DNA of 64,000 bases from Opitutia bacterium (lineage in GTDB: Bacteria > Verrucomicrobiota > Kiritimatiellia > CAIQIC01 > Lenti-01). The translations under genes were made by a program, and so were the position numbers. Below, one piece after another: positions 25,489-34,392 of this stretch (the stretch's first letter is position 1; every line of letters starts with the position of its first letter). The stretch spans positions 1-64,000 of the forward strand of contig SABN01000003.1 of the NCBI GenBank assembly GCA_009928955.1. Reading direction: 5' to 3'. The notes below the pieces were generated by a model, which saw only the letters and a list, made by a program, of their open reading frames with translations, searched no databases and was not told where the DNA came from.

Positions 25489-26202
25489 ATGAGAGCGGTC
25501 ATTCTAGCTGGGGGAAAGGGAACCCGTCTGCTGCCCTATACCACCTTGATCCCAAAGCCGCTGGTGCCTTTGGGTGGAAAATATGCGATTCTTGAAGTCG
25601 TTGTCATGCAGCTCGCCCAATGTGGGTTCACCCACATCACCATGGCGGTAAATCATTTAAGCAATTTGATCATGGCATACTTCGGTGATGGATCTCGGTG
25701 GGGAATCCACATTGATTATTCCTGCGAAGACCGGGCGCTAAGCACCATCGGTCCCCTGACGCTCATCCGCGATTTGCCCGACGATTTTCTGGTCATGAAC
25801 GGGGACATCTTGTGCGATCTGGACTATGGGAGCTTTCTCCGGCAGCATGTCCAAGGCGGCCAGTCGGTTTCCGTGTCGGCCTATCGGCGGGCGGTTCCGA
25901 TCGATTTCGGAGTGCTGGAATATGATGGGGAAGGCCGCTTGACCGATTTCCGGGAAAAACCCGTGTTCTCGTTCGACGTCAGCATGGGCATCTATTGCCT
26001 GAACAAGCGCGTGATTCACGATCTGCCGAAAGGCGAGCCCTACGGGTTTGACCAGTTGATGCGCGACAGTCTTTCCTGCGGCCGAAACGTGGCGATCTGT
26101 CCCTTCAACGGATTCTGGCTGGATATCGGGCGCGCCGACGATTACGAGTCCGCCAACGAAAACTTTTCTTCGCTGGCCGAAAAACTGGGCTTGCCGCTAT
26201 GA
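25489..26202 (+). CDS. sugar-1-phosphate nucleotidyltransferase (GDP-sugar pyrophosphorylase/PtmE-like)
   Basis: A 237-residue NTP_transferase enzyme. It opens with 'RAVILAGGKGTRLLPYTTLIPKPLVPLGGKYAILE', the nucleotide-binding signature, and continues with 'VMNGDILCDLDY' (metal-binding Asp) and 'FREKPVFSFDVSMGIY' and 'DIGRADDYESANENF'. ATG 25489 with AGGA just upstream is preferred; ATG 25474 (ATGA overlap with legB) would add five residues. Next to a LegB-like dehydratase it probably makes the NDP-sugar substrate, in the way PtmE activates glucosamine-1-phosphate as GDP-GlcN. The nucleotide base is inferred, not seen. Confidence 0.85.
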   Translation: MRAVILAGGKGTRLLPYTTLIPKPLVPLGGKYAILEVVVMQLAQCGFTHITMAVNHLSNLIMAYFGDGSRWGIHIDYSCEDRALSTIGPLTLIRDLPDDFLVMNGDILCDLDYGSFLRQHVQGGQSVSVSAYRRAVPIDFGVLEYDGEGRLTDFREKPVFSFDVSMGIYCLNKRVIHDLPKGEPYGFDQLMRDSLSCGRNVAICPFNGFWLDIGRADDYESANENFSSLAEKLGLPL

Positions 26203-27065
26203 GGCGGATTCTCGTCACCGGCGCGAGCGGAGCGTTCGGCCCGTCGGTCCTCGCCGGGTTGTCCAGCCGGCCGGATTTCACAGTATTCGGGACTGACATG
26301 AATTGCCCCCCCGGAGGAATCGTCCGGCCCTGCGACATGCGGGATCGCGTGCAGGTGGAGGCCTTGCTGGGCGACATCCGCCCGGATGTGATCGTGCATT
26401 TGGCGGGCACGACGAGCGCCGAACCCGCCGATGCCTATGCGATCAACGTGGAGGTGGCGCGCACGCTGCTGGAAACCGTTGAGAAAAAGCACCGGGATGC
26501 GCGCGTGGTGTTGACCGGGTCGGCGGCCGAGTATGGGGTTGTTTCCCCGGCGGAAAATCCGATTCCCGAAACGCATGCCCTGGCGCCCGTTTCGATATAT
26601 GGCCTGACGAAGGCGTGGCAGACCCTGCTGGCGCATTTTTTCACCCATCGGGGGGTGGAGGTCGTGGTGGCGCGGCCCTTCAACTTGGATGGTCCGGGGC
26701 TTTCGGATCGGCTTTTCATTGGACGGGTGCAACGACAGATTGAAGCGATCCTGTCGGGCAAGGCTGAAAAAGTGAAGGTGGGGCCGCTTTCCGCGGTGCG
26801 CGACTATCTCCGCTTTGAGGAGGCCGCCCTCCAATATGAGGCCATCGCCCGGTTTGGCGCCGCGGGGCAAGTTTACCATGTCGCCAGCGGGATCCCGGTC
26901 TCGATGCGAGAGGTCCTGGCCGGCCATCTCGAACGGCATGGCTTGGATTTCTCTTGTGTCGAAGAGGACGCCGTGAATTCCAACCGCAGCGGATACGATG
27001 TGCCCATGATCTATGCGGATACAACCCAAACCAGGCGGCTGCTGATGAAAATGGAGGAGGAATGA
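26199..27065 (+). CDS. NAD(P)-dependent sugar nucleotide epimerase/reductase (extended SDR)
   Basis: A 288-residue SDR with the dinucleotide motif 'VTGASGAFGPSV', 'VIVHLAGTTSAEPA', the catalytic Ser region 'VVLTGSAAEYGVV' and Y-x3-K in 'SIYGLTKAW'. 'VVVARPFNLDGPGLSDRLFIGR' is typical of GDP-4-keto-6-deoxymannose reductases (Rmd) and NDP-sugar epimerases. Its ATG overlaps the nucleotidyltransferase stop by 4 bp, so nucleotidyltransferase and SDR are made together. Probably reduces or epimerises a 4-keto intermediate; the substrate is not determinable. Confidence 0.85.
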   Translation: MRRILVTGASGAFGPSVLAGLSSRPDFTVFGTDMNCPPGGIVRPCDMRDRVQVEALLGDIRPDVIVHLAGTTSAEPADAYAINVEVARTLLETVEKKHRDARVVLTGSAAEYGVVSPAENPIPETHALAPVSIYGLTKAWQTLLAHFFTHRGVEVVVARPFNLDGPGLSDRLFIGRVQRQIEAILSGKAEKVKVGPLSAVRDYLRFEEAALQYEAIARFGAAGQVYHVASGIPVSMREVLAGHLERHGLDFSCVEEDAVNSNRSGYDVPMIYADTTQTRRLLMKMEEE

Positions 27066-27296
27066 ATTGGCATCCCCATCGGCGAAGAGAAGATGGGGGA
27101 CCTGCCTGCATTTCCCGTCCGGACGGGACGGGACGGACTTCTGGAATCCTTCGGGGCGGCGGCCCGGTTGTGGCTTGAGCCGATGACCGGGTTCGCCGCA
27201 TTCGCCTTTTTCCGGAAAACTCGCCGGGCAACGGGCATGCGCGAGACGGATGAGGAGGCGAGTTGCCATGCCACGTGCCGGCCATAGGGGTTGCGG

Positions 27297-28442
27297 ATGA
27301 AAATCGCATTTTTCTGTTGGGAATTTCCGCCCGTGGGCTCGGGCATCGGGAGGTATGTGGCGGAAATGTCGTCCGCTTTGCGGGACATCGGGCACCAGAC
27401 CGTGATCGCAACCAGCCGGGCCGCCGGGTGTCCGGAAAGGGAAGAAAGCGAATCGGGGATCATATATCGCTGTTTCGACCGGGCGGACATGCGGTCGAAA
27501 TGGGTTGCGGAGCGGGTGCTGGACATCGCCCGGCGGCATGGCGCGGATTGGATCGAGGGGGCGGACCATTGGGGGGAATGCGCCCCCCTGCTGCGGCTCC
27601 GGAACCGTCCGCCGGTCGTGGTCAAAATGCACTACAACGATGTGCTGAAAACGCCGCGTCATGCGCAAGCATGGCGCCCGTGGCAAAAACCGATGATTGA
27701 TCTGGCCTGTGTCCGGCAATGGCGGTCGATTCGGGCGGAACAAGATTGTCTGGAACATGCCGATATTCTGCTGGCCTCGTGTCAGAAAATAATGGATGAG
27801 GCGGAACGCCAACGCTTGAAAATGCCGAAGTTCCGAACGGTGGTGCCCAATCCGATTCCCTCGCTCCCCCACTGGGAAAACCGGGAGGCGGATTCGCCCA
27901 CGTTGCTGATGGTGGGCCGCTGCGACATCGGCAAGGGGATCGGGTATCTTCCGAAATTGCTTTCAGAATTGGCGCCGGATTTCCCCGGATTGCGCTTGGA
28001 GATTCGCGGCGACGACAGCTATGCGCGCGGCCTCGGTTCCATGCGGGCTTGGCTGGAACGTCAGCTGGGCCCCCTGATGCGGCACGTCCGCTTTCTGGAT
28101 TTCTTGGACCGCGAAGCGCTGGATGACGCCTATCGTCGCGCATGGGTTGTCATGGTGCCCTCCCGCTGGGATACGTTTCCCCAGGTGGTATTGGAGGCGA
28201 TGGTGCGGAAGAAGGCGATCGCGGCCAGTCCGTTCGGTGGAATGCCGGAGATGCTGGCCGATACTTCCTGTGCGGTGGCGGAACCCTCCAGCCATGCCTT
28301 TGCCGGCGCCATCGCGCGCTTTTTGGATGACCCGGCGCGGCGCCGCCAAGCGGGCGAGTCGGCATGCCGGCGCGCGGCAAAAGCGTATGCGCCGGCGCAG
28401 GTCGCCCGGGACTATGTTGAGTTCATTTCGGCCCATTTATGA
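27297..28442 (+). CDS. glycosyltransferase family 4
   Basis: A 381-residue GT4 enzyme: 'IAFFCWEFPPVGSGIGRYVAEMSSAL' (acceptor-domain Gly loop), 'VVPNPIPSLPHW', 'LLMVGRCDIGKGIGYLPKLL' and the E-containing donor motif 'VPSRWDTFPQVVLEAMVRKKAIAASPFGGMPEML'. ATG 27297 is preferred over TTG 27291. The 230 bp between the previous SDR and this gene contain no convincing ORF. The gene overlaps the next GT by 4 bp (ATGA). Confidence 0.9.
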   Translation: MKIAFFCWEFPPVGSGIGRYVAEMSSALRDIGHQTVIATSRAAGCPEREESESGIIYRCFDRADMRSKWVAERVLDIARRHGADWIEGADHWGECAPLLRLRNRPPVVVKMHYNDVLKTPRHAQAWRPWQKPMIDLACVRQWRSIRAEQDCLEHADILLASCQKIMDEAERQRLKMPKFRTVVPNPIPSLPHWENREADSPTLLMVGRCDIGKGIGYLPKLLSELAPDFPGLRLEIRGDDSYARGLGSMRAWLERQLGPLMRHVRFLDFLDREALDDAYRRAWVVMVPSRWDTFPQVVLEAMVRKKAIAASPFGGMPEMLADTSCAVAEPSSHAFAGAIARFLDDPARRRQAGESACRRAAKAYAPAQVARDYVEFISAHL

Positions 28443-29539
28443 AATCCGTTGTTCTCATCCCGTATTGTCCGATTCCCGCCGATCACGGAGGAAAGGTGGA
28501 GATGGGGAAGGCGCTGGAATGCTTGCGCGACTTGGGGCCCTGCACGATCCTGTCGGCCCGGACGCGGCCGGTGGGCATGGGGTGGACGCCAGCCGCGCGC
28601 GACGAATTCAAGGGGAAGGGGTTTTCGGTGGTTTTCCGCGAAGACGACGAGCCGCGCCGGTTCCGCCCCGGACGCGCCTGGGGTATGGCCTATGCGGCCG
28701 GCTGCAAGGCGCTGGGGCGGGAGCGGGCGTTTGGGCACGCCAATCCCTATCATCGGCTGGCGTTTGATCCGGAATGGGTGGCGCGGCGCGCGGAATCCGC
28801 CGATCTGGCGGTTTTCACCTACAGCTATTGGGCCGGATTTCAGGTCCCGTGCCCCAAGGCGGTCCTCCTGCTCGACTTGTGGTCGGACTTCATGCGGGGC
28901 GGGACCGAGGCTGAAACGCAGGACCTCAAGACCGCCGATCTGGTCATCGTGATTTCAAAACAGGAGGAAGCCCGCCTCCATGGGCGGGGAATTTCCAGAA
29001 CCTTGTGGAGTCCGCCGTTCGTGGCCGCGCAAGAATTGCCGGACTCGGACCGCATCGGATTGGTCGGTTCCGCCAACGAATTCAACCGCGAGGGGTTGCG
29101 CTGGTTGGGAACCGGCAGGTCCGATGTGCCGGTGAGGGTTTTGGGCGGGCTGGCGCGGTTTGCCTCGGGACCTGGATTCGAATCGGCGGGGCGCTATGGC
29201 GATGCGATGGATCCCTACCGCCAATGCGGAATCATCCTGATGACGACGGCGTTGGGAATGGGCGTGCAGATCAAGAGCATCGAGGCGCTGGCGGCGGGAC
29301 GGGCCATCGTGGCGCGGCGCGGCGCGATGCGCGGCATCCCTCCGGGGGATGGCGCCTGGATCGAAGTGGATGCGCCGGAGGAAATGCGGGAGGTCGCGAG
29401 ACGGTTGCAGATGGACGGCGCGGCCCGCGCCCGGCAGATGGCCGCCGCCCGGGCGTATTGCCGCGCCCATCTGGACGCCAGCCGGCTGCGCGCCGAGTTG
29501 CGCGATGCCTTGCTGAAAACCGCGCCAGCCAAGCGCTGA
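28439..29539 (+). CDS. glycosyltransferase, GT4-like
   Basis: A 366-residue divergent GT-B transferase. N-terminus 'SVVLIPYCPIPADHGGKVEMGKALECL' has the Gly loop, 'IVISKQEEARLHGRGI' marks the linker, and the donor end reads 'MGVQIKSIEALAAGRAIVARRGAMRGI', equivalent to the E-x7-E region. ATG 28439 overlaps the upstream stop. Probably acts in sequence with the preceding GT4. Specificity unknown. Confidence 0.82.
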   Translation: MKSVVLIPYCPIPADHGGKVEMGKALECLRDLGPCTILSARTRPVGMGWTPAARDEFKGKGFSVVFREDDEPRRFRPGRAWGMAYAAGCKALGRERAFGHANPYHRLAFDPEWVARRAESADLAVFTYSYWAGFQVPCPKAVLLLDLWSDFMRGGTEAETQDLKTADLVIVISKQEEARLHGRGISRTLWSPPFVAAQELPDSDRIGLVGSANEFNREGLRWLGTGRSDVPVRVLGGLARFASGPGFESAGRYGDAMDPYRQCGIILMTTALGMGVQIKSIEALAAGRAIVARRGAMRGIPPGDGAWIEVDAPEEMREVARRLQMDGAARARQMAAARAYCRAHLDASRLRAELRDALLKTAPAKR

Positions 29540-29552
29540 GGAGGGGGCGGAA

Positions 29553-30947
29553 GTGCGGATGGAAAAGCAATTCCGGTTGAGCGATCCCGGGCTGGTGGCG
29601 GCTTGCGGGCTGGCGTGGATTCTGGCCGGACTTTTGCCCGCCCTGTATTTCTTCCGCTTTCTCTATGCGGACGGGGCGTATTTCTTTTTGCAGATCTTGG
29701 AGCAGCAGGCCGTTTTCTTTCCGGCGGAGGGGCGGGCGGCCACTTATGTCCTGACCCAGTGGCCGGCGCCGGTGGCGATCGCGGCGGGTTGTTCGGACAT
29801 CCGCTGGCTGGCCGGGTGTTTCGGCGCGGGCTTGATGCTCACCCCGGCCATCCTTCATGGCGCATCGCTCTGGCTTCTGCTGCGGAAAGGCTGGGAAGCG
29901 CAGGCCGTCGTTTATCTGGCGATGGTTTTTCTTTTGATGGGCTTTGGCGGCTTGTGCATCGTCACGGATTCGCATACGCCGACAGCCCTTTTCCTGCTGA
30001 CGCTGGTTGGGGCGGTTTCTTTTGCGCCCGAGCATGGCCGATCATGGCTGCCGCTGTTGGCCGCGGGCCTGCTCTCCTGGGTTCTGTACGAGTTCTGGGC
30101 ATTCTATGCGGTGGGCATGGGGATCATCCTGGGGTGGCGGCTCTGGCCCCGGTGGCCGGGCTTGTCTCGACAAGTTCGGACTGCCGGGGTTCTGGCGCTG
30201 CTTGTTTTCGCGGCCAGCGCAGGAATTCATGCGTGGCGGCTTTCGCATGCTTCAGACAATCCCAACCAGTCCAGCCTGCTTCAGATGCTGCATGGCACGA
30301 CCTATCCCGTCTATTTGGCGCTCATCACCGCTTGGTTTCTCGGCGTGTGCGCGCATGTGGGATGGGCCACCCGGTTCCGGGACCGTTCGCAGCCGGGATG
30401 GATTCCGTCGAGCCGCGCGCGGCTGTGGGTTCTGGGCGTGTCCTTCGCGCTGCTGCTGATTTTGTGCGCGATTCAGCACCCGACGATGATCCGCTACAGC
30501 TATCCGTTCCGCACGCTCAACCTGATTTTGCCGTTGGCGTATGGCGGGTGGCTGATGGCGGTCGCCCGGGGCGGGGAAACCGCGCGGATGCCTGCCGGCG
30601 GGCGGGCGCTTTTGGTATGGATGACCCTCGCCTTGATCGCCAGCGAAACCTGGATGACGGCGGGCTGGCGGGAGTATCAGGCGTGGGCGGGAGAGGTTTC
30701 GCGCGTGGAACCGGGCGTCGTCCATGTCGATCAGCCGCCCGCGACGCCGATGGCGCAAGCTTGGATCTATCCGTGGTCGCACTCGGCCCAGAGCTTTTTG
30801 GCGCAGGCTCTTTGGTTTGGCCGGGTGCGGGCCGTTGGCTGCGATCCCGGCGCCGGCTGGGACCCCTATGGTCCGGGGCACGAAGAATCGCTCCGCCAGA
30901 TCGCTGAACACCACGGGGTACAATGGGAACTGGAAAATCGCGAATAG
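29553..30947 (+). CDS. polytopic membrane protein, putative GT-C type glycosyltransferase
   Basis: A 464-residue integral membrane protein with about 11 hydrophobic segments ('LVAACGLAWILAGLLPALYFF', 'VVYLAMVFLLMGFGGLCI', 'LLLILCAIQHP', others). 'FLYADGAYFFLQILEQQ' after the first helix contains the Asp-bearing first periplasmic loop typical of GT-C folds. GTG 29553 lies 5-8 bp after GAGGAGGGGG; ATG 29559 is an alternative. The C-terminal 60 residues ('HSAQSFLAQALWFGRVRAVG') look soluble. No family was recognised with certainty; it is one of a series of six similar membrane proteins in the locus. Confidence 0.55.
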   Translation: MRMEKQFRLSDPGLVAACGLAWILAGLLPALYFFRFLYADGAYFFLQILEQQAVFFPAEGRAATYVLTQWPAPVAIAAGCSDIRWLAGCFGAGLMLTPAILHGASLWLLLRKGWEAQAVVYLAMVFLLMGFGGLCIVTDSHTPTALFLLTLVGAVSFAPEHGRSWLPLLAAGLLSWVLYEFWAFYAVGMGIILGWRLWPRWPGLSRQVRTAGVLALLVFAASAGIHAWRLSHASDNPNQSSLLQMLHGTTYPVYLALITAWFLGVCAHVGWATRFRDRSQPGWIPSSRARLWVLGVSFALLLILCAIQHPTMIRYSYPFRTLNLILPLAYGGWLMAVARGGETARMPAGGRALLVWMTLALIASETWMTAGWREYQAWAGEVSRVEPGVVHVDQPPATPMAQAWIYPWSHSAQSFLAQALWFGRVRAVGCDPGAGWDPYGPGHEESLRQIAEHHGVQWELENRE

Positions 30948-31049
30948 ATGGCAGGGGTTTTCCGGGCCACTTGTTCGGGGCATGGCGGGCGGGGGCGATC
31001 GCTTCGCGGGCGGCGGGAATGAGCCGGGGTCGCGACCGGGGCCGCAGCG

Positions 31050-33365
31050 GTGAATGTGCTTGCCCAAAGCGGCGGTTGGAGCAAGAGTAGTCCCCCTATG
31101 CTTGGTTGGTTTTCAGACATTCGCAAGGATCCGGGGCGTCTGGGGCGGTGGGGTCTTGCCGTCTGGACGTTGCTGGCGGCGGGGCTGTTTCTTTGGAGGG
31201 TCCAATGGCGGGTCGCGACCTATGTCTGCGGCAACGACCCCATGCTGTACATCCGGGCCGCGAGAACCTTGTTGCAGCCCCAAATTTATGGAGCGGAGGC
31301 CGTGCGCCACGCGTTGACGTTCGTGGCTCCGGGCTATCCCGTTTTCCTGGCGGGGGTCATCCAGCTGTTTGGCCCCTTGTCGCCCTATTGGATCAACGCC
31401 GTCGTGTGGACGGCGGTCTTGCCCCTGATGTGGCATGTGTTCCGGCGCCTGATGGGGTCGGGGCGGGCGGCGTCGTTTGCCCTGCTCAGTTGGCTTTGGA
31501 TCATTTTCAGCGGCCATCCGCTGCATGCGCCGTTTCTGCTGTATCCGTTTCGCGAGACGCCGCGGCTCGCCTTGGTTTTCGTTTCCTATGCCTTGTTGTT
31601 GGTCGGAATGGGATCGGCCGGGTGGCGCCGCCGGGGCGGCTTGTTGGGCGCCGGTTTGTTGCTGATGGCGGCCTGTGCGATCCGCGAGCCCTCGGTGCTG
31701 GTGTTGCCGGGGTTGCTTCTGGGGCTGGGGGGGTTGTCCCGTTCGTGGCGCGGGCGGATCCAGGCGTGGGGCTGGTTTCTGGCGCCTTGGATCGTGGCGG
31801 GCGGCGCGGCCTGGGTGGTGCTGTCCGCCATTTCCATCCAGGATTTCAGCCAATTTTCGGTGATGGGATACCTCGGCAATCACGGCGTGGCGCTGGAGCG
31901 GGCCGGGAGAATGCTGAGTTGGTTTCCGCAGAAGGCCGGCGGTTGGCTGGGGCTGTTCCTGATCGCGCTGGGCCTCGCGCGCGCGGCGTGGAAGTCGCGG
32001 GTGCTGCTGGCTTGGTTCCTGTTCCCGGCCGTTCTGTTCTTTGCGTTTTGCGCGTACATGCAGATGCATGACCGGTATTTCCTGACCTCGTTGCTTTTTC
32101 TGGTCGTGTTCGCGGGATACGGCTTGGATGGGCTTTGCCGTCTGGTGGAACGGGGCGGGGCGGTTTTTCCCGCGGGGGTGGGCCGAGGGACCCGGCCGGG
32201 CGCCGTCTTGCTCACCGGCGGACTTTGGATTCTGCTGGTGGCGGGCTTGGTCCGGACCACGCGGCAAGTTGCGGTTTGGGGCCCCGCCGTCACCGCCGCC
32301 GACGTGCGGGCGTGGCAGTCGCGGGTGGCGGGGCTTGAGCCGGGGCCGGACGGGCGCGTGCGGATCGCCGTGGAGCAGCGCGCGCGCTATCTGGAAGACA
32401 TGCTGATGTCCTACACGGATGCGGAACTGCTCGATCCGAAGCAGATGGAGGCCTGGCCTGCGGGCTGGGCTCCCGCGCACTATTTCAAGCCGTTGAACCA
32501 CAAGGCGCTGTGGGCCACTCCGCAATGGTTGATGTATCTGAAGGTGTTTGCGGACCGGATCTTGGAGCATCGCGCGGACCTGTTGCCGGTGGGCGAGGGC
32601 GAGGACGGCATCCGCCTGATCGGCGCCGGCCGCTATGCCCAGCATCGCCTCGCGCCATGGCGGGCGGGGCGGCGCGAGCAGTCCGTGGCGCTGGTGCCGG
32701 GGGTCGACCAGATTCTCTGGCTGGATTTCGGGGGATCGGACCCCGCGCTGCGCAAGAACATCCAGATTCAAGATGCCGGCAGCGGCGAGGTGTGGAGCCG
32801 CCATGAACTGGACGGGAACGGACTCCAAGCCCTATTCCTTTCCGGCGCGGGGGTCTTGGGCAAAAAGGCCTTGCTGTCTGCGGACGGCGATGGTCCGTTC
32901 CCGTCCCGCCCGGTCGTCGCCGCGGTTCGGGGGGATGAGCCCGTCACCTTTGACCTCGGACGAGACCGGCGGCTTTCCAGCAATTCCCTGTTTCCGGAAC
33001 GCAAGCCGGATGATGAGAGGCCCTCTTGTCCGTTTTTCAGCACCGCCCGGGATCTGCCGCTGAAATTGCCGCCGGTGCTTGCGGATGTCCCCATCCGCTG
33101 GGAGATGGTGTTGAACGGGAAGATTCCGGCGGGGGGCGCGGTGTGGCGGTTGCCGGTTTTGGCCGGGGACCCGGCGGAAACGCCGTGCGACGTGGATGCC
33201 GGCGCGGGCCGGATCCGCTGCGAAGGGGCGGGGGGCGAATCGATCTTGCTGCGGCTGGTCGCGGCTGAACGTGGGGGCGCCCCGGTCCACATGGAATTGA
33301 CTTCCGTTGAATTCCGCGCTCGACGGCAGGTGGGGCGCGGTGAAAAGATCGGCGGGAATGAATAA
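31050..33365 (+). CDS. polytopic GT39-like membrane glycosyltransferase with large C-terminal periplasmic domain
   Basis: A 771-residue protein. Residues about 35-400 hold some nine transmembrane helices; the first loop contains 'CGNDPMLYIRAARTLLQPQIYG', matching the DP-x-Y acidic loop of PMT/ArnT-like GT-C enzymes, and 'MQMHDRYFLTSLLFLVVFAGYGLD' is the usual late-helix motif. The remaining 350 residues are soluble, with beta-rich segments such as 'FDLGRDRRLSSNSL' and 'VHMELTSVEFRAR'. GTG 31050 is the ORF start; ATG 31098 ('MLGWFSDIRK') is also possible and no strong Shine-Dalgarno decides. It likely transfers a sugar from a polyprenyl-phosphate donor on the periplasmic face. Confidence 0.65.
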   Translation: MNVLAQSGGWSKSSPPMLGWFSDIRKDPGRLGRWGLAVWTLLAAGLFLWRVQWRVATYVCGNDPMLYIRAARTLLQPQIYGAEAVRHALTFVAPGYPVFLAGVIQLFGPLSPYWINAVVWTAVLPLMWHVFRRLMGSGRAASFALLSWLWIIFSGHPLHAPFLLYPFRETPRLALVFVSYALLLVGMGSAGWRRRGGLLGAGLLLMAACAIREPSVLVLPGLLLGLGGLSRSWRGRIQAWGWFLAPWIVAGGAAWVVLSAISIQDFSQFSVMGYLGNHGVALERAGRMLSWFPQKAGGWLGLFLIALGLARAAWKSRVLLAWFLFPAVLFFAFCAYMQMHDRYFLTSLLFLVVFAGYGLDGLCRLVERGGAVFPAGVGRGTRPGAVLLTGGLWILLVAGLVRTTRQVAVWGPAVTAADVRAWQSRVAGLEPGPDGRVRIAVEQRARYLEDMLMSYTDAELLDPKQMEAWPAGWAPAHYFKPLNHKALWATPQWLMYLKVFADRILEHRADLLPVGEGEDGIRLIGAGRYAQHRLAPWRAGRREQSVALVPGVDQILWLDFGGSDPALRKNIQIQDAGSGEVWSRHELDGNGLQALFLSGAGVLGKKALLSADGDGPFPSRPVVAAVRGDEPVTFDLGRDRRLSSNSLFPERKPDDERPSCPFFSTARDLPLKLPPVLADVPIRWEMVLNGKIPAGGAVWRLPVLAGDPAETPCDVDAGAGRIRCEGAGGESILLRLVAAERGGAPVHMELTSVEFRARRQVGRGEKIGGNE

Positions 33366-34392
33366 CAAGGGATTCGACGGCATGAAATTGGTCATTCAAC
33401 TTCCGGCGCTCAACGAGTCCGCGACCCTCGGGCAGGTCTTGGATGGCTTGCCGAAAACCCTGCCGGGCATCGACGCCATCCAGGTCGTGGTGGTGGATGA
33501 CGGATCTTCCGACGGCACGGGGCGCATCGCCGCCGAGCGGGGCGCCCAGGTGGTGGTCCACGACCGGCCTCGGGGGGTGGGCGCGGCCTTCCGATCGGGG
33601 CTGAGCCGCTCGATCGATCTGCTGCCGGACATCCTCGTGACGATGGACGCCGACGGCCAGTTCAATTCCAAGGATATTCCGGCCCTGATCGCGCCGATCT
33701 TGGCGGGCGAGGCGGATTTCGTGAGCGCGTCCCGGTTCCACGATCCGGCCTTGGAACCGGCCATGCCGAAGGCCAAGCGCTGGGGGAACGGGGTGATCGC
33801 CCGCTGGCTGAGCCGCATGACGGGCCGGGAGTTCCACGATGTGTCCTGCGGGTTCCGGGCCTACGCGCGCAAGGCGTTCCTGCGGTTGAATCCGCAAGGG
33901 GATTTCACCTACACCCACGAGGTTTTCCTGTCGCTGGCTTTTGCCGGATTGCGGATCCGGGAGGTGTCGGTCGAGGTGCGCGGCGTGCGCGAGCATGGAA
34001 AATCGCGGGTGGCGGGGAATTTGTTCCGCTACGCGTGGCAAGCCGCCGCCATCATCTTGGCCACCTATCGCGACTATCGGCCGCTGGCCTTTTTCGGGGC
34101 GCTGGCGGCGGCGCTGGGCGCCCCGGGCGTCGCCGCGCTGGTTTTCCTCGGATTCCATTGGGCGCGCACCGGGGCCTTGTTTCCTTACAAAGCGGTAGGA
34201 TTCGCCGGGGGGGCGTTGTGCGGCGCGGCCCTGCTGGTGTTCCTGATTGGACTGGTGGCCGCCATGCTGGCGCGCGTGCGCAGCGGGTTGGAAGCCGCGC
34301 TCTTGCGGGCGGGAGAGATCGACTATCGCTTGCGAGTCGCGGAACGCAGGGCGGGGATGGGATCTCCGAACGCCCCGGCTCCGCCCCCATGA
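33358..34392 (+). CDS. GT2 family glycosyltransferase (polyprenyl-phosphate sugar synthase-like) with C-terminal membrane helices
   Basis: A 344-residue GT2 enzyme. GT-A signatures: 'VIQLPALNESATLGQVLDGLP', 'VVVDDGSSDGTGRIA', 'VTMDADGQFNSKDIP' (DxD-like), 'SCGFRAYARKAF'. The last 110 residues carry two hydrophobic stretches ('LAFFGALAAALGAPGVAALVF', 'LVFLIGLVAAML') that anchor it to the membrane, as in DPMS/GtrB-type synthases that charge undecaprenyl phosphate. ATG 33358 overlaps the preceding stop by 8 bp; ATG 33382 behind AAGGG gives the more usual N-terminus MKLVIQLPALNE and may be the true start. It probably supplies a donor to the neighbouring GT-C proteins. Confidence 0.85.
   Translation: MNNKGFDGMKLVIQLPALNESATLGQVLDGLPKTLPGIDAIQVVVVDDGSSDGTGRIAAERGAQVVVHDRPRGVGAAFRSGLSRSIDLLPDILVTMDADGQFNSKDIPALIAPILAGEADFVSASRFHDPALEPAMPKAKRWGNGVIARWLSRMTGREFHDVSCGFRAYARKAFLRLNPQGDFTYTHEVFLSLAFAGLRIREVSVEVRGVREHGKSRVAGNLFRYAWQAAAIILATYRDYRPLAFFGALAAALGAPGVAALVFLGFHWARTGALFPYKAVGFAGGALCGAALLVFLIGLVAAMLARVRSGLEAALLRAGEIDYRLRVAERRAGMGSPNAPAPPP

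Noticed and set aside
27066-27296. Possible small gene in the 230-bp gap before the GT4 at 27297
   Set aside because: Two short frames exist but neither has a ribosome binding site or protein-like composition.
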